Of a DNA stretch of 16,109 bases, positions 14,396-16,109 are shown piece after piece. The translations under genes and the position numbers were made by a program. The DNA is from an uncultured Actinomycetes bacterium (GTDB taxonomy: Bacteria; Actinomycetota; Thermoleophilia; Solirubrobacterales; 70-9): assembly GCA_946886425.1 (NCBI GenBank), contig CAMPIP010000035.1, positions 1 through 16,109 of the forward strand, written 5' to 3'. Numbering within the stretch: the stretch's first letter is position 1; each line of letters starts with the position of its first letter. Under the pieces are notes generated by a model, which saw only the letters and a list, made by a program, of their open reading frames with translations, made no database searches and was not told the origin of the DNA.

Positions 14396-15150
14396 GCCGG
14401 GGCGACGACCAGGCGGAGCCCGATGTCGAGCTCGGCCGCCTCGCGGAGGTGGCCGTAGCGCTCGTCCCAGGCGCCGCTGGCGAGATCGGCGCGGAGCGCC
14501 TCGATGCCGCGCTCGGCCTCGGCCAGTTCGGCCGCGTCCATCACCTGCCAGCCGGAGCTGCCCCGGCGCAGCTCGGCGTCGAGGTGCAGCTCGGGCCGGT
14601 CCCAGAGGGCGCACCAGAAGGCATCGGTGCAGTCGCGCGGGATCGGTACCGGCTCGACCCGCGCGCCCGGCAGCGCCGCGGTCAGGTCCGCGAGCGGCCC
14701 CATCATCTCTTCGTGGATGGCGAGCAGCCGGGGTATGTAGTCGCGGACCATCCACATCACCGCCAGGGCCGGGGCGTCGAAGGTGAGGACGACGACGCGG
14801 TCGCGGGCGACCCGGCGCATCTCGGCCAGCCCCGCGGCTTGGTCCTCCCAGTGGTGGGTGGTGATGATCGCCATCGCCGCGTCGAAGCTGTCGTCGTCGA
14901 AGGGCAGCGCTTCGGCCCGGGCCTGGACGACCGGGGCGGCGCCGTCGGGGCGCTGGGAGATCATCACCGCCGACGGCTCGACCGCGGTCACCTCGCGCTC
15001 GGCCGGCTCGTAGGAGCCGGTGCCGGCGCCGACATTGAGGACCGTGCGGGCGTCGCCGAGCGCCGCCTCGATGCGGGCGGCGATCCGCGGGTCGGGCCGG
15101 CGGACCTGGCGGTAGCCGACCCCGATCCGGTCGTAGGCGGCCTCGGCCAC
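14392..15150 (-). CDS. Class I SAM-dependent methyltransferase
   Basis: This 252-residue protein has a Methyltransf_11-type Rossmann fold. Motif I is [12 protein letters not shown] (38-48). The acidic residue at the end of strand 2 is E58 (VEPS). The motif II region is [14 protein letters not shown] (77-90), and [24 protein letters not shown] (91-114) forms the post-II segment. The C-terminal third is a variable cap that would set the substrate, which cannot be told. The GTG start at 15150 is two bases after the preceding stop (TAG-cc-GTG), and the protein begins [15 protein letters not shown], as many relatives do. An open frame continues upstream but overlaps the membrane-protein gene and is discarded. 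It probably forms an operon with that gene. Confidence 0.88.
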   Translation of the reverse strand: MAEAAYDRIGVGYRQVRRPDPRIAARIEAALGDARTVLNVGAGTGSYEPAEREVTAVEPSAVMISQRPDGAAPVVQARAEALPFDDDSFDAAMAIITTHHWEDQAAGLAEMRRVARDRVVVLTFDAPALAVMWMVRDYIPRLLAIHEEMMGPLADLTAALPGARVEPVPIPRDCTDAFWCALWDRPELHLDAELRRGSSGWQVMDAAELAEAERGIEALRADLASGAWDERYGHLREAAELDIGLRLVVAPA

Positions 15151-15152
15151 GG

Positions 15153-15548
15153 CTAGCGCTCGCCGAGGCGGCGGAGCGCCCAGGCGCCGACGACGGCGGC
15201 GCCGGCGCCGGCGAGGGAGCTGCGGACGCCGCCGCGGCGCAGCGCCGGGTCGCGGGCGGCGAGCGCGAAGGCGACGGCGTCGCCGGCGTCGACGCCGGCC
15301 GCGGCGATGCCGACCGCGCGCAGCCGCGCCCGGTCGTCGCGGGCCGCCAGGGTCAGCGCGCCGAGGGCGATGTCGCGGCAGCCGCCGATCCGTGCCAGGA
15401 CCATGCTGCCTCCGCCCGGCGGAAAGCTGAGTGTCCGCAGTGCCGGTCCCGGCGCCGCCGCGACGCCGACGCCGATCGCGATCCGCCCGACGGCTATCCC
15501 GAGAAGGGCCTGTCGGGCCGGTGGGTCGATCTTTCCGCGTCGCCGCAT
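15153..15548 (-). CDS. Small membrane protein, DUF4267-like
   Basis: This 131-residue hydrophobic protein has about four membrane segments, near residues 13-32, 48-68, 78-98 and 108-125. LARIGGCRDIALGALTLAA (51-69) resembles the central motif of DUF4267 and related small membrane proteins, but I hold that family link loosely. The ATG at 15548 is chosen over one thirty bases upstream because a -10 box lies eight bases before it, and translation from the longer start would overlap that box. It is followed directly by the methyltransferase gene. Function is unknown. Confidence 0.65.
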   Translation of the reverse strand: MRRRGKIDPPARQALLGIAVGRIAIGVGVAAAPGPALRTLSFPPGGGSMVLARIGGCRDIALGALTLAARDDRARLRAVGIAAAGVDAGDAVAFALAARDPALRRGGVRSSLAGAGAAVVGAWALRRLGER

Positions 15549-15556
15549 CGGACTCC

Positions 15557-15562
15557 AATCTA
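15557..15562 (-). promoter_or_regulatory. Putative -10 box (TAGATT) of the membrane protein-methyltransferase operon
   Basis: TAGATT on the minus strand ends eight bases before the ATG at 15548. GGAG in the spacer could also act as a ribosome binding site on a slightly longer transcript. Confidence 0.45.
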
Positions 15563-15595
15563 GCGGCCGGCTTTCCAACCGCGGTCACTTGAGGC

Positions 15596-15605
15596 CCCTA
15601 TAGGG
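15596..15605. repeat. Perfect palindrome in the divergent gap before the glycosylase gene
   Basis: CCCTATAGGG is a perfect 10-bp palindrome. One mismatched pair further out it extends to GG.CCCTATAGGG.CC. It is flanked on each side by a TTGAG direct repeat (15589-15593 and 15609-15613). It stands alone in the 138-base gap between the membrane-protein gene and the glycosylase gene, so an operator is possible. Confidence 0.35.
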
Positions 15606-15686
15606 ACCTTGAGCGACCGAGAATCCGTCGAGGCTCTGGGTGGGGGCCATCGGTGGCCGAGGAATGCGACGGTCATCATGGGCACG

Positions 15687-16109
15687 ATGGCCGAGGGCGA
15701 CACGATCCTGCGCGCCGCGCGGCGGCTCGAAGCCGCGATCGGCGGCGAGACGGTCGCGGTGTCGGCCCCGAACCCGCGCGGCCGGGCGGCCCGGGTAGAG
15801 CGGCTCGACGGCCGGCGGCTCCAGCGAGTCGAGTCGCGCGGCAAGCACCTGCTGTTGCGCTTCGGCGACCTCGTCCTGCACAGCCACATGGGAATGAGCG
15901 GCTCCTGGCACACCTACCGCCGTGGCGAGCGCTGGCGCAAGCCGCGCCGCGCCGCCTGGGCCGTGCTGGCCGGCGAGCGCCAGGAGGCGGTCCAGTTCGG
16001 CGGCCCGACTCTGCGGGTGCTGGCCGCCGACAGGCTCCGGCTCGACCCGGCCCTGGCCCGGCTCGGGCCCGACGTGCTCGCCGACGACTTCGACCCGGGG
16101 GCGGTGGCG
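15687..16109 (+). CDS. nei: Fpg/Nei-family DNA glycosylase (endonuclease VIII-like), 3' end outside window
   Basis: The 141 visible residues match the N-terminal catalytic domain of formamidopyrimidine/endonuclease VIII-type base-excision repair enzymes. The start MAEGDTILRAARRL corresponds to MPEGDT in the family, with E3 present but Ala in place of the catalytic N-terminal Pro. The beta-hairpin lysine is K53 in VESRGKHLLLRF, and the void-filling region is HSHMGMSGSW (65-74). Overall it is closest to the Nei-type (mycobacterial Nei2-like) branch. The helix-two-turn-helix and zinc finger would lie beyond the right edge. A second in-frame ATG nine bases upstream would give MGTMAEGDT and bury the catalytic end. 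The inner ATG is preferred from homology and because CATCAT lies seven bases upstream as a weak -10. Confidence 0.82.
   Translation, partial: MAEGDTILRAARRLEAAIGGETVAVSAPNPRGRAARVERLDGRRLQRVESRGKHLLLRFGDLVLHSHMGMSGSWHTYRRGERWRKPRRAAWAVLAGERQEAVQFGGPTLRVLAADRLRLDPALARLGPDVLADDFDPGAVA

Noticed and set aside
13483..15156. 557-codon plus-strand open frame across SRPBCC, clpP (out of frame) and the methyltransferase
   Set aside because: It reads clpP in the wrong frame and the methyltransferase antisense; both have clear catalytic motifs in their own frames.

Overview
The window is GC-rich, gene-dense bacterial DNA. Several features point to the actinobacterial class Thermoleophilia (Solirubrobacterales-like): a topA-tmk-holB block like that of other Actinobacteria, TetR regulators with the 'LPREFV..NQRDR' N-terminus familiar from that class, and a tandem pair of exported Cys-containing proteins of a kind I associate with it. 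This placement is inference from protein features, not from a marker gene. There are no rRNA, tRNA, CRISPR or transposon sequences. All 18 genes are typical chromosomal genes, and no gap exceeds about 140 bases.

Layout. (1) 1-1708, minus strand: a siroheme-synthesis dehydrogenase/ferrochelatase cut by the left edge, behind an NAD-dependent sugar epimerase. (2) 1787-5932, plus strand: topA (resembling the archaeal branch of type IA topoisomerases, with a Lys/Ala-rich tail), tmk and holB. (3) 5947-7120, minus strand: a family-2 glycosyltransferase and a DUF2304 membrane protein, probably an operon for lipid-linked sugar transfer. (4) 7198-9270, plus strand: a two-component system, kinase first and OmpR-type regulator second. 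(5) 9331-11430: three TetR-type genes, one minus (with a diverged DNA-binding region) and two plus. (6) 11450-13014, plus strand: two paralogous secreted proteins overlapping at TTGA. (7) 13027-13712, minus strand: an SRPBCC protein and an ArsR regulator with a perfect inverted-repeat operator at the operon start. (8) 13769-14395, plus strand: a solitary clpP. (9) 14392-15548, minus strand: a small membrane protein and a SAM methyltransferase. (10) 15687-16109, plus strand: a Fpg/Nei-family DNA glycosylase, cut by the right edge.

A regulatory theme recurs. At least seven start codons have a TANNNT -10 hexamer only 6-10 bases upstream, which implies leaderless mRNAs. Genes inside operons or with longer leaders (holB, clpP, DUF2304) instead have Shine-Dalgarno sequences.

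The best leads are the archaeal-like TopA, the four-cysteine exported protein pair, the Nei-type glycosylase with Ala where the catalytic Pro should be, the Cys-rich N-terminal extension on the siroheme enzyme, and the leaderless promoter set.
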